A stretch of 64,000 nt of DNA from Pseudomonas promysalinigenes (GCF_014269025.2 NZ_CP077094.1:2356001-2420000), one strand, 5' to 3'; positions 7,563 to 17,900 are shown, counted from the stretch's first letter. Made by a program: numbers and translations. The notes: generated from the letters alone by a model not told the origin.

Positions 7563-10067
7563 ATGGCAACTCCGATAGTTGGCTCCCTCCATAATCATTA
7601 CCAGCTTGAAGTCGAGGGGCTTGCCGTTGAACTCGACGTGCTTTCGTTCCAAGGCGAGGAGTGGCTGAGCCAACCGTTCAAGTACACCGTTGCGTTTACC
7701 TCCATGGAGCAGGATATCGACGCTGCGCAGATCCTTGGGAAGGATGCCAGCTTCCATCTGGGCGCTTCACGACTGACCGCGCAGCTTCCGATCCCGCAGG
7801 GGGGAGCACGCACACTGCATGGCGTCATTACGGGGTTCAAGCGCGTGTCCGGCTCCAGGGATGAAGCCCGCTACGAGGTAACGCTCGAAGCGCGGCTGGC
7901 ATTGCTCGGGCGTGGCAAGCAGTACCGGATCTACCAACATCAGTCGGTACCGGAAATCGTCGAAAGCATCTTGCGTAGTCGCCACCGGTTCGAAGGGCAG
8001 CACTTTTCGTTTGACCTGCTACGCGAATACCCCAAGCGCGAGCAGGTCATGCAGTACGGGGAGAGCGATCTCGCCTTCATCAGCCGTCTGCTGGCGGAGG
8101 TCGGCATCTGGTATCGCTTCACCCACGATGATCGCCTGTCCATTGATGTGGTCGAGTTTCATGACCATCAACGTCATTACCAGTTCGGCGTAAAACTGCC
8201 GCATCGCCCCCTGTCGGGATTGAGCAGTAACGGGCAGGAAGGCGTATGGGCATTGCAGGTTCAGCATCAAGTGGTGGAGCAACATATCAATGTGCGTTCC
8301 TACCACCACCGGGATGCGGCTGCCTTTCTGGACGGCGAGGTGGATCACAGCCGGGGGGCAACCCCCACTTACGGCGAAGGCTATCACTACGGCGAACCCT
8401 ATACCGCGCTGGGTGACGCCATTGACCAGGACGAGGAGCTGCTCAGCGAAAGTGGCTACTTTTATGCCCGCCTGAATCATGAACGCTTTCTCAATGATCA
8501 GACACGTTGCAACGGCATCAGCAGCAGCGTGACCCTGGCTCCGGGCCAAGTGTTGACGGTCTTCGATGGGGCGCCTCTGGTTTTCGAGCCTGGGGTCGTC
8601 ATCACGCATCTGACCGTTGAGGCGGCACGCGACCGTAGTTTGGAAGTTGTGTTTGACGCGATTCCATACTCGGAGGCGATATGCTTTCGACCGACATTGT
8701 TGGACAAGCCGCAGATCGCTGGCACGGTGCCGGCGCGGGTCACCAGTACTCAGCAGAATGACCCTTACGGCCATATCGATATGGAGGGGCGCTACCGGGT
8801 CAACTTTCTGTTCGACCGGGATACCTGGCGAGCAGGCGAGGAGAGTGTCTGGCTACGCCTGGCACGTCCTTACGCAGGTGACACCCATGGCCTGCACCTG
8901 CCGCTGATCTGCGGTACTGAAGTGGCGGTGGCGTTCGAGCAAGGTGATCCAGACCGGCCCTACATCGCCCATGCCTTGCACGACAGTGAACATCCCGACC
9001 ACGTGACGCTGCGTAACTACAAACGCAATGTGCTGCGAACGCCGGCCAACAACAAGTTGCGCATGGATGACACCCGCGGGCAGGAGCACGTCAAGCTCAG
9101 CACCGAGCACAGTGGCAAGACTCAACTAAATCTCGGGCATCTGGTCGATGCCGAGCGCCGGCCTCGCGGGGAGGGCGCGGAACTGCGCACCGATGGGCAT
9201 GCCGCGATCCGTGGTGGCAGTGGCATTTTCATTAGTGCTGATGCTCAGCCTCAAGCCCAAGGGACAATGCTGGAGATGGGAGCAGCGTTGGCTCAGCTCA
9301 ATAACGCTCTGGCATTGGTGAACGCACTGGCGCAAAGCGCAGCTGTGTCGGGAGCATTACCAGCTGATAATCAGGCCCAACAGAGCCTACGTGAGGCTTT
9401 GGCGCGGCTCAAAGATGCGGGACTCCTTGCCTCGGCACCTGCCGGGATAGCTATGGTTACACCTGCAAACATCCAACTATCGGCAGAAAACTCTATTACA
9501 GCTACGGCTGGTGATAGTGCTGACTTCAGCTTATTCAAACGTTTTAGCGTGGCCGCAGGTGAGGCAATCAGTCTGTTCGCCCAAAAGTTAGGGCTCAAAT
9601 TAATTGCGGCTCGTGGCCCTGTGGACATTCAGGCACAAAGCGATGCGATGACGCTACAAGCAGACAAGGAACTTGCTTTAAATAGCAGCAATGGCGAGAT
9701 CGTGCTCAATGCCCAACACGGCATCACTCTGGTTAGCAGAGGTGCCTATATCAAGATAAAAGACGGATCTGTTGAGATCGGTGCCCCGGGTGAACTGCAT
9801 ATCAAGAATGACAATATCGCTTGGGGAGGCACTGCCTCATTGGAGAAGGCCCTGGTACCGATGATTCTGGAAGATCCTGTTTACAGCAATCCCATGCAAG
9901 GTGGCTTTCAAGTTAGAGATAAAGTCAGTGACAAGCCAAAACCTTACGTACGGTATCGAATTGAAGCTGCCGATGGCAGCGTGCTGAGAGGCATGACAGA
10001 TGGGGATGGTTATACACAATCTCACTATGGAATTGATCTTCAAAGCATAAAGTTATTCTTTGAGTAA
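7563..10067 (+). CDS. vgrG: VgrG (TssI) spike protein with C-terminal transthyretin-like extension
   Basis: An 834-residue spike. The gp27-like part occupies ~1-380, with YRIYQHQSVPEIVESILR and YGESDLAFISRLLAEVGIWYR-type blocks. The gp5 OB-fold is at ~400-480 (PYGHIDMEGRYRVNF...RLARPYAG) and a DUF2345-type beta-helix runs to ~770. The last ~60 residues (PKPYVRYRIEAADGSV, GMTDGDGYT) look like a transthyretin-like domain, which in other VgrGs serves as an effector-docking adaptor. The sequence becomes noticeably more AT-rich from about base 9480, so the 3' end may have been exchanged together with the downstream cargo gene. That gene begins 17 bases after the stop. Confidence 0.93.
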   Translation: MATPIVGSLHNHYQLEVEGLAVELDVLSFQGEEWLSQPFKYTVAFTSMEQDIDAAQILGKDASFHLGASRLTAQLPIPQGGARTLHGVITGFKRVSGSRDEARYEVTLEARLALLGRGKQYRIYQHQSVPEIVESILRSRHRFEGQHFSFDLLREYPKREQVMQYGESDLAFISRLLAEVGIWYRFTHDDRLSIDVVEFHDHQRHYQFGVKLPHRPLSGLSSNGQEGVWALQVQHQVVEQHINVRSYHHRDAAAFLDGEVDHSRGATPTYGEGYHYGEPYTALGDAIDQDEELLSESGYFYARLNHERFLNDQTRCNGISSSVTLAPGQVLTVFDGAPLVFEPGVVITHLTVEAARDRSLEVVFDAIPYSEAICFRPTLLDKPQIAGTVPARVTSTQQNDPYGHIDMEGRYRVNFLFDRDTWRAGEESVWLRLARPYAGDTHGLHLPLICGTEVAVAFEQGDPDRPYIAHALHDSEHPDHVTLRNYKRNVLRTPANNKLRMDDTRGQEHVKLSTEHSGKTQLNLGHLVDAERRPRGEGAELRTDGHAAIRGGSGIFISADAQPQAQGTMLEMGAALAQLNNALALVNALAQSAAVSGALPADNQAQQSLREALARLKDAGLLASAPAGIAMVTPANIQLSAENSITATAGDSADFSLFKRFSVAAGEAISLFAQKLGLKLIAARGPVDIQAQSDAMTLQADKELALNSSNGEIVLNAQHGITLVSRGAYIKIKDGSVEIGAPGELHIKNDNIAWGGTASLEKALVPMILEDPVYSNPMQGGFQVRDKVSDKPKPYVRYRIEAADGSVLRGMTDGDGYTQSHYGIDLQSIKLFFE

Positions 10068-10084
10068 CTTCGGAGTGATAGGAA

Positions 10085-12352
10085 ATGGGCGGAGCGGATA
10101 TCCCAGTAGCAGAGGGCAGGGTTTGCAAAAGTAAATCCGTTGTAGTGACTCATCATCAATCGGTACAGTGTTATTTTTGTCCGGAAACCGAAGAGTTGGT
10201 TTTTATTGCTGACAGTGAGGCTGCAGAGTTTGAAACGCATTGGAAGGAAATGCAGCAGTGCGTAACTGATTTTCATCAGGGAAAAATTAATTACTCCGTT
10301 GCAATTGAAAAATATGGAATTGTTGCAGAAACCACAGCAGCGCCTGATGCGTCATTTCATGACGCTGTAGTGCGAGCTGAGGAAAATTTGGAATTGAAGC
10401 GAGAAAAATTAAAAGAAAAAATTGGTGAGTTTTCTACTCAGGACATGAAATATAATGATGTTGTGGAGCTTATTCCGGTTAGTGGTCAGTCTGCTAAAAG
10501 AAAAGCTGGTGAAAAACGAGCGCCTGTAGTTTATGTAAAAAAAGGTTACTACAGTAAAGGCAAGAATGGGAGAAAACTCCATACGGTGTCGTTGAAAAGT
10601 GGTGACAAAAAAGGCGGCGCTGAAAGTATCTATGAGCGACGCAGTGATGGAAAAATTCGACGCATAGACGACAAGAAGCTTAAGAGGCAACTTGCCGGAT
10701 TGAATTGGCCAAAAATAAAATTTGATCTGAAGGATGTTGTTAAATGGGCAGGCCTTGGTTTTGATCCTGAGGCGCTGAGTATGGATTGTTCACTTTTTGA
10801 CTGGGCGGATAGTTGGAATGCTGCCGCACAAGGTGAGGCAACGTGGGGGGATCATATTGATTTTGAGGGCGGAGCACAGTTTATGCGCTTTGTTTCCAAT
10901 TTCGGCGCAAATGTTGATATTGACCCACGTACGCAACAATTCTCCATCAAAGGAGAGGGTGGCGGCAGCTTAACTGCGGCTGCCGGCATAGCGTCCTTTT
11001 CAATTTACGCCCCGGATCGCATCGGATGGAGGCTTGCAGTTAATCCCTCTGATGAGAACGAGGTCCCGTTTGATTTAGGGATGATTCGCCTAAGTTTGAA
11101 CGTTCGCTTGGCAGCATTTATTGGAGCGACGCTTCAGGTGGAGGCTCAATTCCAGGTGGTCAGGAGTGGTCACCAGCAAACCGTCATGGGCCAACCTGGT
11201 CGGTTGAGACGTTTCAGTGAAAGAAAAAGCAAAGCTTACGATTTTCATAAGCAGATGAGCAGTGAAGATGAAGGGATAAAACTTTCGGCAGAAGCTTTTG
11301 CGGGTGCGAGGGCGGAAGGAACACTGACGGGATCACTGCAATGGTTAAAGCCGACAGCGGCAGGGGAAACAAATGGCGGTATATTGGAGACTACTGGAGA
11401 GTACGTAGATTTTTGTAAAATAGGACCCAGTATTGCAGGGTTGGCGGGGGTGGGTGCCGGCTTAAGTTTTCATTGCACTTTTATTAATGGGAAGTTTTGT
11501 TTTCATTTTGCAGCCTCTCTATGCAAAGGGGTGGGTGCCAAAGGTGGCTTTATTTGTGAGGTGAATGGTAATACTTTTCTGGAATTTGGTGCTTGGTTGA
11601 TTTATCAACTGAATGAAAGGAGTTATGGTTTTTTTAGAGTCATGAGTACCGACGCATTTGATGTGTATACGAAGTTTTGTGTTATGCAAATGGAGTTCGT
11701 TGAGGCTAATGTATATGAGCACTACTCATTGGCGCAAAAGTCTATTAAAAAAATTGCAGATGATTTCAAAAAACAGGTTGGTGAGTTGGCTGATCAGACG
11801 AAGAGGAGTGTTGATGCTTCGAGGCGGCGGAATCAGTTAGCCAAAAATGTTATCACCCGACAGTTAGATCTGTTGCGCTACACACCTGAAGCCAAGGGGA
11901 TATTGCTTTACCTTCTAACGCGGCATGGTAAGTGGGATAACATAGATCCAGGAAACATAGCGTTTCTCGATCGCTACGGCGAACGAAAAGAGGCGGTGCT
12001 TTGTGTACTTAGAAGTATTCAGACTAAATCGGAGTGGCATAAAGTACTGTCTCGTGTCAATGCGCAAGGAGTTGGTCCATCAGAGGGATACGCTGAGTTG
12101 GACGCCGTCGATCGGCATGAGCGAAGCTTGATAGACTTTCTTAAGTTAGGGAAGGATCGAGATGGAGAAATCTATGAAATAAAACATAAGCGAAGCGAAT
12201 TGGCCATAATTTATGATCGCTTGAAGGAGTTCAGTTCCTCTGGTTATGCGCTCGCTATGAATAATACGGTCTATTATAAGCTAAGCGTTGGTCGTAATCC
12301 GAATTACCCGCGACGCTGCAAGTTTGGTCCTTGTGGTGCGGATATCGTTTGA
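10085..12352 (+). CDS. Putative VgrG-linked T6SS effector of unknown activity
   Basis: A 755-residue protein that I cannot assign to a characterised toxin family. Visible parts: an acidic, charged N-terminus with a likely coiled coil (ENLELKREKLKEKIGEF, ~100-117); a Lys-rich patch (KKGYYSKGKNGRK, ~145-157); a long middle region (~230-490) of alternating strands and glycines with hydrophobic runs such as IAGLAGVGAGLSFHC and GVGAKGGF; and a helical C-terminus ending RRCKFGPCGADIV. It has no PAAR, Rhs or signal sequence. It sits directly behind the transthyretin-tailed VgrG and one base before a lipoprotein gene, the usual place for cargo and immunity. Base composition is clearly AT-richer than the tss genes, suggesting horizontal exchange. 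The glycine/hydrophobic middle may indicate membrane activity, but this is a guess. Confidence 0.6.
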   Translation: MGGADIPVAEGRVCKSKSVVVTHHQSVQCYFCPETEELVFIADSEAAEFETHWKEMQQCVTDFHQGKINYSVAIEKYGIVAETTAAPDASFHDAVVRAEENLELKREKLKEKIGEFSTQDMKYNDVVELIPVSGQSAKRKAGEKRAPVVYVKKGYYSKGKNGRKLHTVSLKSGDKKGGAESIYERRSDGKIRRIDDKKLKRQLAGLNWPKIKFDLKDVVKWAGLGFDPEALSMDCSLFDWADSWNAAAQGEATWGDHIDFEGGAQFMRFVSNFGANVDIDPRTQQFSIKGEGGGSLTAAAGIASFSIYAPDRIGWRLAVNPSDENEVPFDLGMIRLSLNVRLAAFIGATLQVEAQFQVVRSGHQQTVMGQPGRLRRFSERKSKAYDFHKQMSSEDEGIKLSAEAFAGARAEGTLTGSLQWLKPTAAGETNGGILETTGEYVDFCKIGPSIAGLAGVGAGLSFHCTFINGKFCFHFAASLCKGVGAKGGFICEVNGNTFLEFGAWLIYQLNERSYGFFRVMSTDAFDVYTKFCVMQMEFVEANVYEHYSLAQKSIKKIADDFKKQVGELADQTKRSVDASRRRNQLAKNVITRQLDLLRYTPEAKGILLYLLTRHGKWDNIDPGNIAFLDRYGERKEAVLCVLRSIQTKSEWHKVLSRVNAQGVGPSEGYAELDAVDRHERSLIDFLKLGKDRDGEIYEIKHKRSELAIIYDRLKEFSSSGYALAMNNTVYYKLSVGRNPNYPRRCKFGPCGADIV

Positions 12353-12373
12353 GTGAATCTAATTGGAGTGGAC

Positions 12374-13390
12374 GTGAAGATTTTCAAGGTGTCTATATTT
12401 TTTGTGGTCTTTTTGAGTTTGTCAGGCTGTGACCAATTGGGGAGTGGAGTTGATCATAAGGAGCTCGGGATAACTCCGGTAGAGATAAAGCATTTTGTCG
12501 AAGAAGTAAAAAGGAACTTGGTGTTTGTTGAAGGTGGTGAATACTTGATGGGGGATTATGGCTTAGAGTATGGGCCGGAGCAAATGCCCTATGATGGTGA
12601 TGGAGACAGTCGGCCAGTACATAAGGTCAAGTTGAGCACCTTTTCTATTGCAAGGTTTAAGATCTCAAATAAAGAGTTTCAGATGTATCTCAAAAGCAAT
12701 GGTCTTAATTTGCGCTCTTTTGAGGAGGGGCTAAGGCAGGATGATTGGAAGAACATTCATTCTTTACCTAATTTGCCAGCGCATATGGACTGGTATGAGG
12801 CCGACCACTATTGCAATTGGCTGGCTAAAGTGTCCAGTCTTCCTTTCTCATTACCCACTGAGGCCCAGTGGGAGTACGCGGCACGCAGTCGCGGGCAGTT
12901 TTTGATGGTGGCCACTGATGACGGTACTTATAAGCAGACAAATGATGATTTTACTGAATATGGGGGAGGGCCTAAAGGAATTAACATTTCTACTTATCGA
13001 GATCGTGAGGAGTTTGCTAGACAAATGGGGTGGAGCACGGCCGGTCTTACCCCCTTGCCGGTAGACAGGTTTCCTCCCAATCCGTTGGGCCTTTATGCCA
13101 TGTCGGATAATGGGCTGGAGTGGGTTAAGGATTGGTATGACGAAAATTATTATCAGTACTCCCCAGAAATTGACCCCCAGGGGCCGGAGACACCCGTTAC
13201 CAAGGACTACTATGGCCGGGATACAAAAGTTGTACGTGGTCAGGCATATGCCAATCCAAGCTGGGGAGGAGGAGTGAATGTGCACAGAACCGCTGAGAAT
13301 CCGCATGGTTATGCATCCGAAGATAGAATGATTGTGTTGGGCGATAAAACGGCTAGGTGTGTTGTTAATAGTTACAATCGGATTGAGTAG
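12374..13390 (+). CDS. SUMF1/FGE-fold lipoprotein, candidate immunity protein
   Basis: About 338 residues starting at GTG 12374, preceded by GGAG at 12365-12368; the earlier GTG at 12353 has no ribosome site. The N-terminus (KIFKVSIFFVVFLSLSGC) is a lipoprotein signal with lipobox LSGC, so the product should be periplasmic and membrane-anchored. The rest is a formylglycine-generating-enzyme/SUMF1 fold: FVEGGEYLMGDYG, then LPTEAQWEYAARSRG, then GLYAMSDNGLEWVKDWY. The C-terminal GGS..C..C catalytic segment is replaced (VVRGQAYANPSW), so formylglycine chemistry is not expected. Position right after the effector gene and the same AT-rich composition suggest an immunity role; a pseudo-enzyme in the cell envelope is the alternative. 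Confidence 0.75.
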   Translation: MKIFKVSIFFVVFLSLSGCDQLGSGVDHKELGITPVEIKHFVEEVKRNLVFVEGGEYLMGDYGLEYGPEQMPYDGDGDSRPVHKVKLSTFSIARFKISNKEFQMYLKSNGLNLRSFEEGLRQDDWKNIHSLPNLPAHMDWYEADHYCNWLAKVSSLPFSLPTEAQWEYAARSRGQFLMVATDDGTYKQTNDDFTEYGGGPKGINISTYRDREEFARQMGWSTAGLTPLPVDRFPPNPLGLYAMSDNGLEWVKDWYDENYYQYSPEIDPQGPETPVTKDYYGRDTKVVRGQAYANPSWGGGVNVHRTAENPHGYASEDRMIVLGDKTARCVVNSYNRIE

Positions 13391-13399
13391 CGGTGAGCT

Positions 13400-13426
13400 C
13401 TGTATTTCAGGGGTATTTAAATACAG
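13400..13426 (+). terminator. Hairpin between the cargo cassette and the PAAR gene
   Basis: CTGTATTT and AAATACAG form an eight-pair stem around an 11-base loop, ten bases after the SUMF1 lipoprotein stop. The T-rich stretch 13450-13461 lies too far away for a classic terminator. It may reduce read-through or mark the junction of the cargo cassette. Confidence 0.35.
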
Positions 13427-13473
13427 GCTGCCTGAAGAGCGGGTAATGATTTTATTATTTGGTGCTTAATGAT

Positions 13474-13737
13474 ATGCGTGGAGTTATTCGTGTTGGCGAC
13501 AACCTGTCTTCGGGAGGCAAGGTACTTGCCGGCACCAGTGGATTGAAATTCATGCAGCTCGATGTCGCTTGCGTAGGTGATGCTGTTTTTTGTCCACTAC
13601 CTGGGCACGGCGTGAATGAAATAGCAGAGGGGGATACAGGTTCGAAAGTTAAAGGTCGGCCCATTGCTTTGGACGGTCATTGCTGTTCCTGTGGTTGTGA
13701 ATTAATCACGTCGCTCCCTCAAGCAGGTAGGCTGTGA
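13474..13737 (+). CDS. PAAR-domain spike-tip protein
   Basis: An 87-residue PAAR protein that sharpens the VgrG tip. It begins MRGVIRVGDNLSSGGKVL, has the CVGDAVFCPLPGHG segment and a Cys-rich end (HCCSCGCELI) consistent with the metal-binding apex of the PAAR cone. It has no C-terminal toxin extension. The in-frame TTG at 13459 would add five residues; neither start has a strong ribosome site. It lies three genes after vgrG in the same operon and ends one base before the next gene. Confidence 0.88.
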   Translation: MRGVIRVGDNLSSGGKVLAGTSGLKFMQLDVACVGDAVFCPLPGHGVNEIAEGDTGSKVKGRPIALDGHCCSCGCELITSLPQAGRL

Positions 13738-13738
13738 G

Positions 13739-14944
13739 ATGGCAGTTGACCTGAACTCATTACCCGAGAGGCGATTGCTACCCCGGCAACCTCGACACTG
13801 GCGATGGGGTGTGGTCATCTTGCTTTGTTCGCTCGTCGTTGGCGGGTTGGTGGTCCTGCTTTGGCGGGTGGACAGTTGGCATACATCATTGTGGTTTTGG
13901 ATCTGCGCGTTATTAGGAGTTTTGATTGCCGGGTTATTGTTCTACGCACTGCGTTTGTTGGCGTACGAGAAGCATCGAGATTATATAGAGAGCTGGAATG
14001 AGAGTCGCGATGAGTTGGAGCGGTCACTCATTCGGCGCGGCCAGCGTACGGTTGCAGTACTGGCCGTATCCTATTGTTCCGGGGCGGGTAGTAATAAGCT
14101 GGCTCAGGCCTTGCGTTTGGGTAGTAAGCCTCTCCAGCCTATTTATCTGGAAGGACCAGCTTTGACAATGCGGTTGAGCCAATTAAAACCGTCGGTACAA
14201 AATCACTCAAAGTCCGAATACGCTAAGCGTTTACGTGGATTTTTACAAAAAGTCGTACGTGGGTTGGAGTCTGATTTAGAGATCGGGGCGCGCGGTCTTG
14301 CTGTGGATGTTCGTATCAGGCATAACCAAGTGCTCAGCAATGAGGAGATTCTGTCTATTTGGTCTGCAGTTATCACCAACCCCCGCTTAACTGATAGCGT
14401 GGTCTTTGCAATGGACGATGATGGCGTAATGTGGCTGGACACTTGGTTGGATGCGCCGGAACGACATCAACTGTTAGTGTCCGTAGAAATTAACCTTTTT
14501 CTAAACCCCGTTGCTGAACAGGCCGAGACCGTGACTGCTGTGTTGTTGGGCTCTTCGCAGTGGTCTAATACGCAAAAAAATGATTCGATCGCCCTGGTCC
14601 ATCGCCCTGTCCAACTTGAGTGCGCTGGTCGCTCTATCAAGGATGCAGTTACGGATGCATTTCGTTGGGGGCAACTGCGTGCCGGAGAAGAAACGTACTT
14701 CAGTTGGCAGGCTCAGGTGCCTGGTGACGTTTTACGTGAGACAAGTATCGCTGTGAATGCGGCACGTTTCCCTTTTAACGTGGCCAGGTGTCATCGATTG
14801 GATGATTCGTTTGGTTTGCCTGGATGTGCAGTAGGTAATGTCGCATTAATCGTTGCTAGTGAGTGTGCTAAGGCGGAGGACGTTCCGCAGGTGGTCCTGC
14901 TACATGATGGCTCTTCTCAAATTTTTGTTGTCCGGCCTGCATGA
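13739..14944 (+). CDS. Conserved T6SS-cluster protein with two N-terminal TM segments
   Basis: A 401-residue protein I do not recognise by family. Two TM helices at ~24-43 and ~51-72 are separated by a short loop, followed by a long soluble domain. This begins with strand-turn elements (TVAVLAVSYCSGAGSNKLAQAL) that recall a degenerate nucleotide-binding fold, but no Walker A is present. A DDDGVMWLDTWLDAP acidic turn lies in the middle. The topology mirrors the N-terminal half of TssM, and tssM follows 22 bases later, so it may be an accessory of the membrane complex or an effector-loading adaptor. The ATG directly follows the PAAR stop. Confidence 0.7.
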   Translation: MAVDLNSLPERRLLPRQPRHWRWGVVILLCSLVVGGLVVLLWRVDSWHTSLWFWICALLGVLIAGLLFYALRLLAYEKHRDYIESWNESRDELERSLIRRGQRTVAVLAVSYCSGAGSNKLAQALRLGSKPLQPIYLEGPALTMRLSQLKPSVQNHSKSEYAKRLRGFLQKVVRGLESDLEIGARGLAVDVRIRHNQVLSNEEILSIWSAVITNPRLTDSVVFAMDDDGVMWLDTWLDAPERHQLLVSVEINLFLNPVAEQAETVTAVLLGSSQWSNTQKNDSIALVHRPVQLECAGRSIKDAVTDAFRWGQLRAGEETYFSWQAQVPGDVLRETSIAVNAARFPFNVARCHRLDDSFGLPGCAVGNVALIVASECAKAEDVPQVVLLHDGSSQIFVVRPA

Positions 14945-14966
14945 GATCTTGAAATAAGGATTGATC

Positions 14967-17900
14967 GTGAATAAGAAGAGAATCAGCGTCTGGATAGTGA
15001 TCCTGTGTTTGCTCGTTGCGGGTGGGGTATTGATCTGGGTCGATAATCCCGTAGTGCAGGTGAGGAGTGAGACTGCACGCTTGCAATGGTCAGCAGTGTT
15101 GTTGACCGGCTGTTTGATATTTTTCTTTCTCGATGGCGTCGGCGAATTGGCTATCCGAATGTTGGGCGCGAGAGATTTTATTGCTCTGACGGGACAAAAG
15201 CTCGGAGCCAACTGGACTCTTTCGACTGGGAGTAACGTGGTTTCTAAGGCTGAGGCTCCATTCGGCGTACCCGAGTTGAGGGCGCATTTGAAGGGACGCT
15301 ACGGCTTCTTCTGGCGGCGCAAAATTCGACTGTTGTTGGTGGTCGGTGAGTTTGAGCAGATCGAGGCGATTGCCCCTGGGTTAAGCGAGCAGCGTTGGCT
15401 GGAAGGGCAAAACACCGTGCTGCTGTGGGCCGGCAGCATCCAAGGTGAACCGCAAGACGCGTTGCTTTTGCAGTGGCGCGGCCTATGCCGCAACCGTGCG
15501 CTCGATGGGGTGGTCTGGGCGTTGAACAAAGACCAAAGCAATAACGTGAGGGCGATGAACGACAGCGTTCGTCGTTTGCAGAGTCTGGCCAAAACCCTTC
15601 GCTGCCAATTGCTGCTGCATGTGTGGCAGGTCTGCGACAGTATGTGGCCGCAGCACACGCGCGAAATCGGAGCGGTAGGCTGCATGCTCCCGGTACCATT
15701 ATCGCCAGTGCGGCTCGCCGACCACTTAGGCATGCTCGCACAACCCTTACGTGAGCAGGGTCTATCGCAGCTTCAAAAAGACTCTGATCATGATTTCTTG
15801 CTTCGATTGTCACGCGATGTGGCGACCGAGGGTGTCTCCGGATGGTGCGCTGCATTGTCCGCGCTGTTCCGGCGACGCGACGTCTGGTTGCGTGGAGTGT
15901 GGTTCAGCTTACCGCTGCCACTCCAGAACAACCGTCGCGTGGATCATCACTGGCCTGAAGACCCTGCCTGGTCAGGAATACTCGACGATCGCTCCACCCA
16001 AGCCCGGCGACTGGGCTGGCACCCCGCCAGAGTCGCCTACGTTTCTGCGCTCGGCCTCGCTTTCATTTGGGGCATCGGCTTGCTGTTGTCGTTTGCGAGC
16101 AACCGTGCCGAAGTCGGTCAGATCGCGGCGGCGTACAGCCCTTTGCAGCAGCCTGTAGCAGGCGCTGACACTAAACAGGCACTGGGCGAGTTGGTACGAG
16201 AACTCTCCCGCCTGGACTATCGATCAGAACACGGCGCACCGTGGTATCAGCGCTTTGGCCTGAACCGGTCGCACGAGCTACGTCAAGCAGTGTGGCCGCT
16301 CTATACGCAGGCCAATAACCAGCTGCTCCGTGACCCCGCCGTCTCCGAACTGGAAAAACGGCTCAAAGCATTGGTCAACTTATCACCAGCGAGCCCCCAA
16401 CGCGCCAAGCGGGCACAGCAGACGTACAACTACCTCAAAGCCTATCTGATGTTGGCGCGCCCGGAAAAAGCTGATGCTGCTTTCTTGGTTAAGACACTAG
16501 GCGCTGTGGAACCGGCGCTGTGGTCGTTCTTCGGCCAGCATCTACCCGAGCACCCTGACTGGGCGATCAAGCCCGACCTCAGGTTGATCGCCCAAACACG
16601 CCAGGTGCTGCTGCGTGAACTGGGGCAACGAAACGCTGAAAGCAGCTTGTACCAGCAGGTGCTCGACAACGCGGCGAACCACTACCCAGCATTGGGTCTG
16701 CAAGAGATGGTCGGTGGCACGGATGCGGGCGCGCTGTTCTCGACTGCTGAACATGTCCCTGGTGTATTTACCCGCCAAGCGTGGGAAGGGCAGGTTCGTG
16801 CAGCCATCGAGGACGCAGCGCAGGCGCGCCGCGAAGAGATCGACTGGGTACTCAGTGACACCCCCAACGACATTGCCAAAGAGTTGAGCCCCGACCAACT
16901 CAGGGAGCGGCTGACCACTCGCTACTTCCAGGACTACAGCAGTGCCTGGCTGGGCTTCCTCAACAGCCTGCGCTGGCAGCAAGGCCATGGCCTGAGCGAT
17001 GTGATTGCACAGTTGACGCTGATGAGTGACGTGCGTCAGTCACCGCTGATCGCCTTGATGAACACGGTGAGCTATCAAGGCCAGGCCGGCGTCCGTGGCC
17101 AGGCCCTGGCCGATTCCCTGATCGAATCAGCACAGAAGCTGGTAGGACAAAAAGCAGCGCCGATCGTCGATCAACTTCCCCAAACACCCAGCGGCCCGCT
17201 CGACAGCACCTTTGGCCCCTTGATGGCGTTGCTGGGCAAGGAGTCTGAAGGGCGATCAGTCGATGGCCGCCTGAGCCTGCAAGCCTTCCTTATCCGGGTC
17301 ACCGGCGTGCGCTTGAGGTTGCAACAGGTCGTCAATGCGCCCGACCCCGAGGCGATGATTCAAACCTTGGCGCAAACGGTATTCCAAGGCAAAGGCGCGG
17401 ACCTGACCGACACCCAGGCCTATGGCAACCTGATCGCCGCCAGCCTCGGCGCCGACTGGAGGCCAGCGGCTAATACGTTGTTCGTGCAGCCACTGGATCA
17501 GGCCTGGCAACAGATTCTGCAGCCGTCGTCGGCCGGCCTCAACCGGGCCTGGCAGCGCGCGATCGTCGATGAATGGCAAGGCGCTTTCAGCGGCCGTTAT
17601 CCCATCGCCGCCACCAGCAGTGATGCTTCCTTGCCCATGCTGGGGCAGATGATCCGTGCCGATTCCGGGCGGATCGAGCAGTTCCTGGCTCAGCAGCTCA
17701 CGGGGCTTCTGCGCAAGGAAGGCAGCCGCTGGGTGGCTGACGCGCGACAGAGCCAGGGCCTGCGTTTCAACCCGGACTTTCTCACAGCGATCAACCAACT
17801 GAGCCAGCTGGCCGATGTGCTGTACACCGATGGCGGCATGGGCTTGAGCTTCGAGCTGCAAGGCAAGCCTGTACGTGATGTGGTGCAGACCACCTTCGTA

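Noticed and set aside
12353..12373. GTG 12353 as start of the SUMF1 lipoprotein
   Set aside because: No ribosome site; GTG 12374 has GGAG and gives a proper lipoprotein signal.
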